This document shows positions 1 through 10,935 of a stretch of 64,000 nt of DNA, piece by piece. Origin of the DNA: Drechslerella dactyloides (taxonomy: Eukaryota > Ascomycota > Orbiliomycetes > Orbiliales > Orbiliaceae); contig JAGTWJ010000008.1 of the NCBI GenBank assembly GCA_020064725.1, positions 930,001 through 994,000 of the forward strand. Direction: 5' to 3'. A model generated the notes under the pieces. The model searched no databases. It had not been told where the DNA came from and saw nothing but the letters and a program-made list of their open reading frames with translations. Made by a program: the position numbers and the translations under genes. Position 1 is the first letter of the stretch. Every line of letters begins with the position of its first letter.

Positions 1-1343
1 TTCTATCCGCCGTTTTGAACTCGTGGAGATGCGACGGTGACAGCACATACCATCCCGGCGTGTAAGACTTGAGATACTTTGATTTTCTCTCCAGGAGTCC
101 AGACCGTACTTCCACGGCGGAAGGGTTGTTCCACCCGGGGTATTCCACATTTTCGAATGACCGTATGGCAATCCTAGGGTCTACGAAGTCCGGATCCCGT
201 TCGACGAATGTCGTCCATTCATAGTCTGATGGGAGGTTGATGGTGCGGGTCTGCAGCCGCTCCGCAGTGTCCGTCAGCTCGTTGCCTTCCATCCGTAAGA
301 CATTCATATAAGACTCGAAAGCCTTCTGAATCTCCGAGACGACGATGCTTTCGAGTTCTCGACCGCTGCTCTCCAGATTCAAATATGCCTAAACCACCAA
401 TTAGCGATCAAATCCAACCTGCATCGTTTTGTCCTACAGGAATAAAATGGGTTTCACCTACCCTATGGAGATAATTCTCTTCAGCCAGCTGCCGTCGCAG
501 CTGCTTGTCCACTGTCAACTTGACGATATAGGGATCGTTCTTGCCGGACGCCAGAGAGGGATTGACATCGACTGCGAGCAGCGCCTCTGCCAGCTGCGTG
601 ACCGCTCTGCGGGTTCCTTCCCGCTCTTTGTCCAGGGTATTCTTGAAGTCACCGGATAAACCCTTGATCTCCTTGATCTTCCCGCTAAGATCGTTACGTA
701 GGCCGCTGAGCGCGCTGATGATCTGAACTTGGATCTGCCTGGCCTGTTCGGCTGCCAACATTGCGGACTTGTGGTGTTCCTTCAGCACGACGTTCGTTTC
801 GAGGATACCGCCGGACCGGAGGAACATCTCGGGCTCGACCGCATTGTTCAATGTGGAGTAGAGCCGGCCCATAGTTTTCGCCTGCGCCTCGTATGCGACC
901 TGCACTTCCTTAAAGTATGCAATGTAGTCTTTGAGGATCCGGCGCCACCCCGCGAACCGGTTTGCCAGAATCTCGGTCGGATTGCCGTGCGACGGGACAG
1001 GTGAATGGAAGGCGGAATTAGGGTTGTCGCTGTCCATTTCTCCCACTGTGGATCTCCGCGAGCGGGAACCGGAGCGTCTAAGAGAGCTGCTTCTCTTGAA
1101 AGAGTTCCTCTTCTTTAGCGTAGATGCTTGCCGAGAGGGTAATTCGTTGGAGCCACCCCTCATGCTGCCGTCCATGGAGGATCTGGCGTCGAAATCATGG
1201 GATTTGATGCTGCCGGTGCCGATGGCGGCGGCATCTGCCGTCCGAGGTCGTTGCGAAACATAGCTTGACGATCGCGCAATGTCCTGGACGGGGGTTTGCG
1301 ATCTCGAATGAGCTGGTTGGCTGGAGCCGTTGTAGAGCGACAT
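1..1343 (-). CDS. slm1: Slm1/Slm2-type PIP2-binding TORC2 effector (F-BAR-like + PH), 5' part only
   Basis: Two exons are visible: 1343..462 and 388..1, with an intron 461..389 (gtaggt..tag, phase 0). The gene runs off the left edge. The first ~120 residues are a Ser/Arg-rich disordered tail. A helical F-BAR-like region follows from about residue 125, starting near FAGWRRILKDYIAYFKEVQ. Exon 2 carries the rest of the helical region and then the start of a PH domain, with the stretch SGLLERKSKYLKSYTPGWYV followed by LSPSHLHEFK, which is strongly conserved in fungal Slm1 homologues. Slm proteins bind PI(4,5)P2 at the plasma membrane and eisosomes and act with TORC2 in actin, sphingolipid and stress control (family knowledge). 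The remainder of the PH domain and the C-terminus lie outside the window. The start is the first in-frame ATG of the open frame; a 2.3-kb non-coding stretch lies upstream. Confidence 0.85.
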
Positions 1344-3606
1344 ATTGGTCCGCAGACGGACGGTCCCTCGACTGGAGAGACTGCGAAAGAGATTGAAGGA
1401 TAGATGGGATGGATAGAGGGAGGATGAGAGGGCGAAAGCAGTGCGAGGGAGGTAGAGGGCGTGGAGGGAGGGTTAAGAGGAAAAGTCGGGGCTGGGACCC
1501 TTGATGGGATGGGACGAGAGTGGAAGTGCAGAGCAGGTAAAGTGTCGAATGATCTGATCTTTTCGGGGGATGTGTTGAGAGGGAAGCGAAGCGATGCAAC
1601 TTGCTCGGAACCTCTCGACGCTGGTTTTGGGAGGAGGAGAGAGCCCGAAATGCAGAGGAAGGGAAGAAGGGCCGGATGGAAGGTCGGAAGGGCTGCCGAC
1701 TGTATTATAGCGTATACCGGTGAACCCAAGAGACGGAGAGAGAGAGACAAGAGAGACAGGCAGCAGCAGGGCTCCTGGCAAGTCACACTTATCTTGCTCG
1801 AGCGTTAGCTCTTCGATCTGCTTTTTCTTCAGTTGTTATCGCTACAATCGATGCCGTGCGGAGAAGCGACCGACGACAATGACGAAAGCAAATAGTCAAG
1901 TACGAAATGGAACGAACTCATTCACAGGATCCGCTCCCCTCAATCTCAAGCGTGGCGACCGATCGCTGTTGATGAATGTATGTGCGAACGTGAGCTTCGT
2001 CTGCAGCGGCTACCCGGATATGCCCATGCTCCACACACACACAGATACATACATAACGTACATATCAGGACGACTGCGATCATTAAATGGCCGACCTGGA
2101 CACACATTACATATGGCCTACGTGCATGCACGCCCGCCGTCGTGTCACGCCCAGCGACGCCTCCAGCAAATCTTAATGTGAGATTGACATGATCCGCTGC
2201 CAAAAGCTGGTTTTTGGGGCAGCTCGCCGCAGCCAGGTTACGTCATCCCTGTTCGACGCACAGCCCCGCCCAGTCCGCATCGGGCTCGGCTGCAGGCATC
2301 TTCGGAATTGATCTTGGGGGGGTTCTCCGTACAGCCACAGCTGGAGATGCTGCTCTGTGGCGCATGGAGTCTGTCGACGCAAAGATTTAAATGATACTTA
2401 AGAAGTAGGTATGTCTGCTGTGGCGCATCCCTTTGAGACTCATATATGCGCATGCCCCCCAGGGCTAGGACCAAGCCCTAGTGGACTTGCCGCGTGGCAT
2501 CCACGAATAGCCTCAGGAGATCTGTTCCGCAGGCTGTCGACAGTTTAAGCTTATTTCCGGCTCGTATGCGGGCTCATCTGGGGCTGGCGATCGGGGCTGC
2601 GAGCCGGCGGCCGAGGAAAAGCCCGCCGTCTACAGACGAGCGAGCTGCATCCGAGATCCGGAGCCCGATGGATCCGTGGGTGGTCGTCCTGTGTCCGTAT
2701 GTGTACAAGTAGAAGAAGGATAGTATATGGCGTTATTAGGTAAGCGGTCACGATGAGGTCGCCTGCGTTGCACATGTTGCACAGGGCAAAGCGGCCAAGA
2801 GCAGGCTTCGAGGCTAGTACAAGTAGCAACAGGCTTGCTTGCTTGCTTGGAGGGAATGAAAGACGGGACGGGCAAACAGCCCCGCCTGCTCGTGTTGCCG
2901 CTTCGGGCGTCTCTCCCTGCCGAACGTCATCTGCATCGATTCTCCCGCCGTTCGAAAGTCAAGTATCCCTCGGTCTCGATCTCCAGGCCATCGACACGCC
3001 GCCATCTGAAGCTTGCTTCCTTGCTGGCCTCCCGAACCGTCTGTGCAATTGCATTGGCTGCCGCATTGGGACGACGGGGCTTGCCGGGTCATGGGAGTCC
3101 GAAGAGCTGCCTGACCACACCCGAGTCGACTCTAGCCCGCTTAACTCCTTCGTTAAATTGCTAGTGCTGCTGCTCCTGCAGGCACCGAGCGAGCGAGAGA
3201 GAGAGCGGCTGTTCGTCTGCACTTGACTTTGTACCGCAATGTACGTCACATGGAGGAGGACCCTCGGAGCTGAGCACCGTGTCGTGTCGTAGCCGCAGGC
3301 AGGTGGAGAGAGCCAGAGCCGGCTCGCTGGTTGGCTTGCAGATATATATTATCAAGGCCGTATCTCAACTAACTGCTAAAGTACAATCGCCTTCTTAGTG
3401 TCGTGCTCTGCATAATACATCTGATCTCTCCACACCGTATCCAGCATCGACCTCAGCAGATCCCACCGCCGAATACCCAACCCGAACTTTGACTTTCATC
3501 TTGCAAAACGATCCTCACGCGGAACGACGATAAGGCGCTCGAGGAAACACCCGCGGACTCTACTTCTATTTGACAGCCAGAATCTCTCAGGGAGCCGGCT
3601 GCAGCC
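1344..3606. other. intergenic, shared 5' region of slm1 and sds23
   Basis: I see no gene with recognisable protein content; the many short ORFs are basic, low-complexity or overlapping on both strands. A GA-rich tract lies at about 1735-1765, a CA-rich stretch near 2033-2045, and a TATA-like segment at about 3341-3350 roughly 260 bp before the sds23 start. Both flanking genes are transcribed away from this stretch, so it must contain both promoters. Confidence 0.6.
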
Positions 3607-5259
3607 ATGTCGGCCTCCCAAGCATCCTCTTCTCCCGAACTGGGAGCCCAAAAGATGACACCGTCCTCCAGCCAGACGTCCCTGCGCGCAACCCCCCGAT
3701 CGCCCTCTCGCCAGCCATCGCTCTCCCACGCATCTATAACAGACTTGCTGTCGGTTGCGCCTCGTCAAGAAAACGCCAATGTCCCGCAGCGAGATTGGCG
3801 CACTATCCCATGCAAAGAGCTCGTCGCAGACCAGGAGCTGCGCTTCGTCGAGGAGAACAAACGAATCGAGGAGGCCTGCCAGGTAATAGCTAGCCTTACA
3901 TACTAGACTACTCTAAATATGACATGTCTCAAGCTGCTGATGCAATTTATATGGTCAAAGATGCTAGTCGACTATGGGATGTCCTCTTTACCGATAAAAT
4001 CCGAGAGCGGTGCCGTGATTGGGACCTTCGATTACAGTGATCTGACGGCCTTTCTCCTCATGGTTCTTGGTGTGTGGAAGGGGGACCCGTTAGACCCCAA
4101 CGGCAATACCTTCCAAGACATTGCCAGCCAGAGTCGCTCCGGAGGCGACATCCCCGTCAAACTCGTCAAAGACTTGGGCAAGAAGGATCCCTTCATAACC
4201 GTTTCGGAGACGGAAGGGCTCGCCAAGGTGGTCGAGATTCTCGGCAGCGGCGTTCACCGAGTCGCGGTAACACGAGAAGGAACAGATAGCGTCATTGGTG
4301 TCATCAGCCAGCTGAGAATCCTCGACTTTTTCTGGAAGAACGCAAAGAGCTTCGCCCATATCGAGCAGCTCCTTCCGCTATCGCTCCGAGAATTGAATTT
4401 TGGATCTACTCAGGTCATATCTATCAAGTGAGTTCAGCTGGTTTCGGATTATCTGGGTCCGGCGAATATCTAACAGCGCGGTGAAATCAAGTGGGGATCA
4501 GCGAGTTCTGGAGGCTTTGGAGTTGATGAATGCGCAAGGCATATCCTCGCTGGCCGTCATAGACAACCACAACAATGTCGTTGGGAACATTTCGAACACC
4601 GACGTCAAGGTTTGTTGCAACCAGTGATACATATCTGAACTGCAGATCTAACGCTGGTGGTTCTAGCATCTCACGAGATCGAGCTCGCTTCCGTTGATCA
4701 AGTCGTCGTGTCTGCATTTTCTTTCTGTGATACTGACCGATCGCGGTCTGAGCGACGGTAAAGACTCTTATCCCGTCTTTCATGTGAACCCTCACTCAAC
4801 TCTAGCACATACTGTGGCAAAAATCCTCGCAACAAGAGCTCATAGGTAATATCTATCATCCTGTTGTTTCAAACAAGGCCATCTTTCATCGTGCTAACTT
4901 GAAGCAGGATGTGGCTCGTTGAGGCTCCCAGCGAGGGGAATAGCGCACCATCAACACCGACCATACCGGCGACGACTGCGATCCCTCCTCCATCTCTGGC
5001 CGCCGCATCGCCTCTTTCCTCCAGCTTCCCGACCACCGCCAGTTTGAGCGTAGCCTCCATTCCCGGAGGACGTTTGAGCGGCCGCCTTATTGGGGTGGTC
5101 TCGCTGACGGATATCTTGAACTTGATCGGGAGATCGGCCGGACTCACCCACCTGGATCCTGGCGAGGCAAGGCGTCAGAGACGAAGAAGTAGCTCTAGCA
5201 GCGTGCGAGCTTCGATTGATCTCGGACGCTCGTCGTTTGACTCGATGCGCCGTTCCTAA
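3607..5259 (+). CDS. sds23: Sds23/Moc1-type CBS-domain protein
   Basis: Five exons: 3607..3882, 3961..4427, 4477..4609, 4667..4845 and 4908..5259, all phases consistent, giving 468 residues. The N-terminus (about 1-65) is Ser/Pro-rich. Four CBS-type motifs follow: the first includes MLVDYGMSSLPIKSES then GTFDYSDLTAFLLMVLG, the second FITVSETEGLAKVVEILGSG, the third VLEALELMNAQGISSLAVID, and the last spans the VFHVNPHSTLAHTVAKILATRAHRMW segment, read across the exon 4/5 junction. A Pro/Ala/Ser-rich insertion precedes the final GVVSLTDILNLIG. In fission yeast Sds23/Moc1 links nutrient and stress signals to PP2A/PP1 and APC/C activity and entry into sexual development (family knowledge). The C-terminal tail is Arg/Ser-rich and ends in a stop at 5257-5259. 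Intron 2 is only 49 nt. Confidence 0.9.
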
Positions 5260-6493
5260 AGGCCGTGCGGATGGCGCGGATATTTGAGTTGAATGATGAG
5301 AAGGCGGTCAGCCAGAGGATATGCAGATGCTCCCCGTTGAATTCTCGCTTTACTCATTCTTATTTCGCTCTCATAAATTGTTTTGCCGGGCAGCATACTG
5401 CAGTATGACGGCTTTTGGCTGTGTTTCATTACATTCTGAAGACGCGGAGGCGGACCAGTAGTATGATAATGGTGTCAGGCGGCAGAGCATTATGGACGCA
5501 AGTGTGTGTATATTGCAATGGAAATATAAGAGCTTTAGCAAGGGCTATCTAAGATTCGGGTACTTATCAGAAGTTACCAGTCACAGCCGCCGTGAGCATA
5601 AATATTGACCGTGGATGAAATATGCGTTATACGGGTATGTCCCAACGGCGTGCGAGAGCCTGTGCATGCATACCAGGCTAGTGTCGCAAGCACATGCTGG
5701 ATTGGAGGGGACATGCGAGAGCCATTGGTTGAAAATGGATTCCACAAAGGCCAGCCAAGGCTGAGTAGGAGAGCAGCAGGAGCAGGTAACATGGACAAAC
5801 ATGCAGCAGCTGGAATCAGAATTCAAGACAGAAGTCAAGACCCATGGACGCTTGTTCGGGATGCATGCCGCGACACTGTGTTCTTTCGTTCTTGAGAAGG
5901 GCCTTCCGTCGACGCCTTGCAGGCTTGAACGACTCGCGAGCCCCTTATTCCTTGATTCACATACTCCACATTGTCATCGCAGTTTGTCACAGCCCGTCAC
6001 ATATCTCCGTCCGCAGCCAGAGTCGTGTGTAAATAGGAAAAAAAAAGGAGGCATTGCCATTGTCGAGCGAGTTCTTTTTTAAGTGAGCGTGAGCCGGTTA
6101 CGTCGCTTGGATTCTTGGACAGGTTAACGTTTGTTCCGCCACCGAAACTTATTTCTCTCTCCTGACCGCAACAACAAACACTTGCTCATTTAACTACGAC
6201 CTGCTCAAGCTCGACAGCTTCAGCTGCACTTCGCTTCGGACTCATCTTCCCACCGGCCACCTTTCCCCAACATACATTTTTTCTACGCACGCCCGTGAAC
6301 ACCGATCACCCAGTAAGTTCGCCCTCGCAGGCCTTCAAGACGCTGCAACCTGGTCAAGGCTTCGAGCTATCGCTGCGTCTTTGATGCCGCAAGTCGAATA
6401 TTCGTTCATATACGCCGGCTGCCACCAGTAGCTGATTTCAACGTCCCTCTTTACTGACCCCCTACCAGTCACAAACAGCACCCAACCGTCACC
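5260..6493. other. intergenic between sds23 and sec14
   Basis: This holds the 3' region of sds23 and the promoter and 5' UTR of sec14. No supportable coding sequence is seen. Pyrimidine-rich stretches around 6140-6180 and 6240-6300 resemble fungal transcription-start regions. Confidence 0.6.
6313..6468 (+). other. probable 5'-UTR intron of sec14
   Basis: A consensus donor (gtaagt at 6313) is followed by a branch-like actgac at 6453-6458 and an acceptor cag ending at 6468, 25 bp before the sec14 ATG. Removing it would give a short leader. It is predicted from splice signals only. Confidence 0.55.
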
Positions 6494-7819
6494 ATGGCCA
6501 CCGCCTGCAAGTACGACACCTACAACTTCCCTCACACGAACCCCGATGCTCCTCCCGGGCATCCTGGGAACCTCTCCGAGATACAAGAGGCCCAGGTGCA
6601 TCAGCTGCGGTCGATGCTGGAGGCGGAAGGACACACCAAGCGGCTCGACACCAACAGCATGGTACGTTCGACCTCGCCAATAAGCCTGCTCTCCGAGCAC
6701 AGCTGTTTTGCTAACTTTACTGCTTGAACGTAAATAGCTGCGGTATCTGCGAGCTCGGAAATTCGACGTCGCTGCCGCAAAGCTCATGTACACGAACGCC
6801 GAGAAGTGGCGGAAGGAGACAAAGCTGGATGATATCGTCGAATCTTGGGACTACCCCGAGAAGCCGCAGGTCTTCGAGTACTACCCGCAGTACTACCACA
6901 AGACCGACAAGGTACGCACTGCAACCGTGCCCCGCTGCCGATCTCGCCCACCGCTGCTAGGTGCTCAAGCTAACATGCTGCTGCTGTGTTAAAGGATGGA
7001 CGGCCCGTCTATATTGAGAAGCTCGGGAAAATCGACCTGACCCAACTGTACGAGCGACCCGTTCCCGCACCATCTGAACATTTTGGGCACGTGCTGACCA
7101 TTCCCCGGATGCATATAGGATGAAGATCACCGAGGAGCAACGCATGTTGACCAATCTTGCTGTCGAGTACGAGAGATTCGCCGACCCGCGTCTGCCCGCT
7201 TGCTCGAGGAAAGCGGGTAGGCTATTAGAAACCTGCTGCAGTACGTTGGCGTCCCGAATCTCCAACTTCCCGGTTGTTTCAAAGCTAACGGCGAGCGCGC
7301 AGCTATCATGGACCTTAAGGGTGTCGGCATCACAAGCGTCCCATCCGCCTACGGCTACCTGAAGAAGGCGTCCGTCATTTCCCAGGACTACTACCCTGAA
7401 AGGTATCTATCCTCTCCTACCGGGCTATACTATCACCTTCTACGGTGCAACATGCTAACGGTATGGAATACAGACTGGGCAAACTGTACATCATCAACGC
7501 GCCGTGGGGCTTCTCGTCCGTCTGGAGTATCGTCAAGGGCTGGCTTGATAAGGTCACGCAGGAGAAGATCGCCGTCCTAGGCGGCAGCTACTCCGCCGAG
7601 TTGCTTAAGCAGATACCCGCGGAAAACCTCCCCGTTGAGTTCGGCGGCACCTGCTCCTGCGAGGGCGGCTGCCCGCTCAGCGACCACGGCCCGTGGAAGG
7701 AGGCCGAGTGGGCCGGCCCGGGCTTCAGACCTGTGGAAGAGGAGAAGGTGAACGAGGTCGCGGCCGAGGCGCCGCCGGTTGCAGCGGCGCCGGCCACGGC
7801 ACAAGAATCCACCGCTTAG
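6494..7819 (+). CDS. sec14: Sec14 phosphatidylinositol/phosphatidylcholine transfer protein
   Basis: Six exons: 6494..6661, 6738..6911, 6995..7047, 7119..7240, 7303..7402 and 7474..7819, giving 320 residues in frame. The N-terminal CRAL-TRIO-N helices include RYLRARKFDVAAAKLMY. The lipid-binding CRAL-TRIO fold follows, with DGRPVYIEKLGKIDLTQL, CTIMDLKGVGI, SQDYYPERLGKLYIINAPWG and a C-terminal LPVEFGGTCSCEGGCPLSDHGPW, which is the classic end of Sec14. Sec14 exchanges PI and PC to keep Golgi PI4P and diacylglycerol pools suitable for secretory vesicle formation (family knowledge). An Ala/Glu/Pro-rich tail of about 30 residues follows the domain. Exon 3 is only 53 nt. The same-strand neighbour mis14 starts 704 bp downstream and looks functionally unrelated. 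Confidence 0.95.
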
Positions 7820-8523
7820 GAACCCAGGAGGGGTTCTTGGAAGCTGTGGTATGCGTAGCCACCGGTTCGGTCCGTTGGCTGTGTCGAGTCATGCTTCGCT
7901 GTTCGCGGAGGGGTGTGTCGGGGTAGCGCTGCTGCAGGGATAATATCGTAATGCGGGGTTGGCTCCCAGCTTTCTTTTTTTGTCTCCGGTTGGGGTTGCA
8001 GAGGTGCACATGCATGCATGCCGTTCGTTCGTTATCTATCATCTGTCTGTTGATTCCATGTCGTAGTCATACACCCGTGGCATCGCTCGCTGGCTTGCCT
8101 GCCTGTCGTACATGATTTGTTTTTTGCCGTGCATGCTTGGTTTTGATAGACCGGATCCCTCGTCGGTTTCTAATGTTGCACGATGGGACGAGCTGCGTGG
8201 CTTCACCATCCATATCATATATACTATACTACGCATGTCGAGATAGCTACTGCATCGCGGATATATACTTCATCTTGTCACATTATTATTCTTTCTCTTC
8301 GTTTCGCTGGATCTCAAAAATGTATCCAACTAGACGCAGCTAGACAAATTCTGCACGGCACTGTGCAGATATGCAGGCAAGAGAACATCAAAGCTGGCGC
8401 TGGCCAAGCCGTCCGAATTGACAAGCATCCCGCCAAGCCGAATTTAAAAAGAAAAACACCGCTCGCGAGCTGCCAGCCGTCCACCAACCCCTCCATCCGC
8501 CATCACCACCGCCAAACGTCCCG
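7820..8523. other. intergenic between sec14 and mis14
   Basis: This holds the sec14 3' UTR and the mis14 promoter. Tetranucleotide-like stretches (cgttcgttcgtt near 8024) are present. No gene is seen. Confidence 0.6.
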
Positions 8524-9460
8524 ATGGCCGACACGGATCACCCGAAAGTCCGGCTGGACACAATCGCCGAGTACAAAACGCTGCTGAGCCGCGTCGAGCA
8601 GCTGTCGCAGGACAAGCTCGCACAGCACTTCCCGCCGTCCGCGAACTCAAGCGCCAAGGACGATGCGTACCGCAAGCGCGTCGAGGACCTCGTTGCCGAA
8701 GTCAGTTCGCCCCTAAACCTCTCCCTCACACGGCGAATAGACTACCTTTAGTAACCGCATAGCTGACTGGCTTGTTGTTTGTTTACCGCCAGTAGTACGT
8801 CCGCCGGCTGTTCGACCTTGCGAACCAGAACATCTCGATAAACGGGAACGACATTGGCGACGTCGCATCGGTGCTCAAAGCCGAGGAAGAAGGGCGTGCG
8901 TGTCTCTTCTCCTACCCTCCCCCCACATTCCGCACGAACAGCACGGCGATTCTAACCAGAGGCGCGCACGCGTACGTTAGAATACGAACCCTACGACGAC
9001 GCCCTCCGCATCCGCGTCAACGAGCTCATCGCAAAAGTCGGCACCGCAACAGCCGACGTCGCGAAACTGCGCCGCGAAGTCCCCAAACGCGCGGCGGCCG
9101 CGTACGCGAAAAAACTCACGGCAGACATCGATAAGGATGTTGCGGCCGCCGAAGCGGCGCTCAAGCAGGAGGTAGACGCCGACGCCGCCACGATCGATTG
9201 GGGTATCAAGCCGCTGGCGCGGCAGAGCGAGGTTGAGGAGGCGTGGGAGGAGGCTGTCCGGCTGCTGCCAATGTTGAAGAAGGTGCGTACCTACTACTCC
9301 GCCTGCGTATGCTACGTTCGTACGCGACAGAGGGACGCCAGTACATGGCGGCTTTTACTAACGGTGTAATCTACTCTAGCTGGACGGCCCATTGACGACA
9401 GCGCAAGGGCAGGTAGCGAAGGCGCAGCAGGTGCTGGAACACATCCAGCAGACGAAATGA
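8524..9460 (+). CDS. mis14: Mis14/Nsl1, Mis12 (MIND) kinetochore complex subunit
   Basis: Four exons: 8524..8700, 8796..8895, 8981..9282 and 9380..9460, giving 219 residues. The acceptor of exon 2 must be the second of two overlapping AGs (cagtag), because using the first would place TAG in frame. The N-terminal region carries KVRLDTIAEYKTLLSRVEQL, then DAYRKRVEDLVAEYVRRLFD, then NISINGNDIGD, the most conserved piece of fungal Mis14. Helical segments follow (ALRIRVNELIAKVG; the Ala-rich helix around DIDKDVAAAEAALKQEV), then the C-terminal WGIKPLARQSEVEEAWEEA, and the protein ends in a short coiled coil. Mis14 joins Mis12, Nnf1 and Dsn1 in the complex that bridges CENP-C and the Ndc80 complex (family knowledge). 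Length is normal for the family. The sequence evolves quickly, so the assignment rests on the NISING block and overall layout. Confidence 0.82.
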
Positions 9461-10457
9461 ACAACGGTCGTACAGCGATGTTTTGCATAGCATGGCATGG
9501 TGTGGTGCGTACCATACTTACATACAGCAAACAAACGTATACGTGCATGCACACGCACGACGCATGCATGTACGTATGGCGTAGCGGTTTTCTTAGCAGG
9601 GAGTTACTTGCAGTTTGTACTTTATAATAGATCGATACGTCAGTCATTTGGCGGGATGGATGGGTGGATGGATGGATCCATGGAGGAGGGGAGTTCCGGC
9701 GTCCGGAATGTGGTATACGTATACTAGGTGCATTGGTGGCATTTTGATACCTCTTTTTTTTTTTTTGTGATGATGTGTCTATTGCATTCCAGCAGATATA
9801 TGCGAATGATCCTTGCATCAACATGAGCGAAAACGAGCTTACAACTGCAAAAGTTCAAAGAAATAAGTTTGTATAACTGATAGATGACGACAGCGACACG
9901 CGCAGATTGATATCGGGAAATGTAGAAAAAAGCAGTCTCGACACTAGCAAAGCCTGGTTCACGAGACAAAGCAAAGCCTGGCAACGAGAAAAAGCGAGAA
10001 AAACAAAAGGTGAAAAGACGACAAATGAGAGAAAAGAAGAGAAGGAGAAGGAATGAAGGCAGAAACTGTTAACTCTAGATACACAAATTCTCAAGATGGT
10101 ACGATCGCTAAGGCGCTGCAAGCTAAATGTATGAACCCAATAAATCAAACGGCGACGGTTCCTCCTACTGTCCTTGCTGGCAGGTACTTGATGTAGATCC
10201 TCAAATCGCAGGCAGAAATAACTCCAGTTGTATCCCAAAACTGTTCCGAGCAAAAAAAAAAAGAAAGAACAAGAAAGAAAAAAGGATAAAATCGCAGCTT
10301 CGGTCCGAAAAGTATTCGATCAAAACTCAAGAAGATATGTTGTAGATAAGATAGATACCGCGTGTACGATTTCCCCGGCCGGCGTGGCTCATGTATCTCC
10401 GCATATTTATCGCGCGGGGTATCGGTGTGTTTCGCCCGTCCGTATGTGCGTGCCCGC
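9461..10457. other. intergenic, convergent 3' ends of mis14 and the 10458 gene
   Basis: There is no gene. It holds a GGAT/GGTG repeat at 9654-9680, a poly-T run at about 9752-9766 and A-rich tracts near 10250-10285. The A/T tracts fit 3'-UTR and polyadenylation regions of the two converging genes. Confidence 0.55.
9654..9680. repeat. (GGAT)n-like microsatellite
   Basis: Imperfect ggat/ggtg tetranucleotide units run in tandem downstream of mis14. Confidence 0.75.
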
Positions 10458-10935
10458 TCACCGCATCTTCTGGTCCTCGTCGAGGTCCATGAAGCCATCG
10501 TCGCCGTCGTCCAGAATGATCTCGTGCACGACGTCGACGCGCTCGCTCAGTGAGGGGACAGTAATGTCGGAGTGGTGCGGCAGGAACATCTCCTGGTTCC
10601 AGTCGAAGCCCTGGGCAGCCTTGACGCAAGTAACGAGGCGGGCGGTGCCGTCGCGGGTGCCGAGATCGAAGACGGTGTGTTCCTGCTTGGAGAGCGAGGA
10701 GCCTAGAGGGGACGAGCGTTAGCTGTGGCTGTCGGGGGTAATTTCTTGAGAGAGTTTTGGAGTGAGAGGACTTACTGAGCAGCGATTGGCGCCGTCGGTG
10801 GCCGAAGAGGGCCATGGACGGCGAGTTGGCGGAGGTGGAGGGCGAAGGAGAGGACATGTCGTCGGACGGGGCAGGCGAAGACGGGGCGGCAGTCTTCTTG
10901 GAGCCCTTCTTGGGGATCGGGATCGCGGAGGACAT
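10458..10935 (-). CDS. small conserved fungal protein of unknown function
   Basis: Two exons: 10935..10776 and 10702..10458, with a 73-nt intron (gtaagt..tag), giving 134 residues. The N-terminal third is Ser/Pro/Lys-rich and disordered, ending in MALFGHRRRQSLL. The second exon encodes SSLSKQEHTVFDLGTRDGTA, then LVTCVKAAQGFDWNQEMFLP and a very acidic C-terminus (VVHEIILDDGDDGFMDLDED). I recognise this layout as a short uncharacterised protein seen across Pezizomycotina, but know no function for it. No signal peptide or membrane segment is visible. Conservation of the QGFDWNQE block is from memory and should be checked by search. Confidence 0.72.

Noticed and set aside
1160..1786. 208-residue minus-strand ORF overlapping the slm1 start
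   Set aside because: Pro/Ser/Leu-rich translation of a CT-rich 5' region, out of frame with slm1; probably 5' UTR and promoter.
9312..9824. 170-residue minus-strand ORF antisense to the mis14 3' end
   Set aside because: Contains translated simple repeats and covers the last mis14 exon antisense; no domain.
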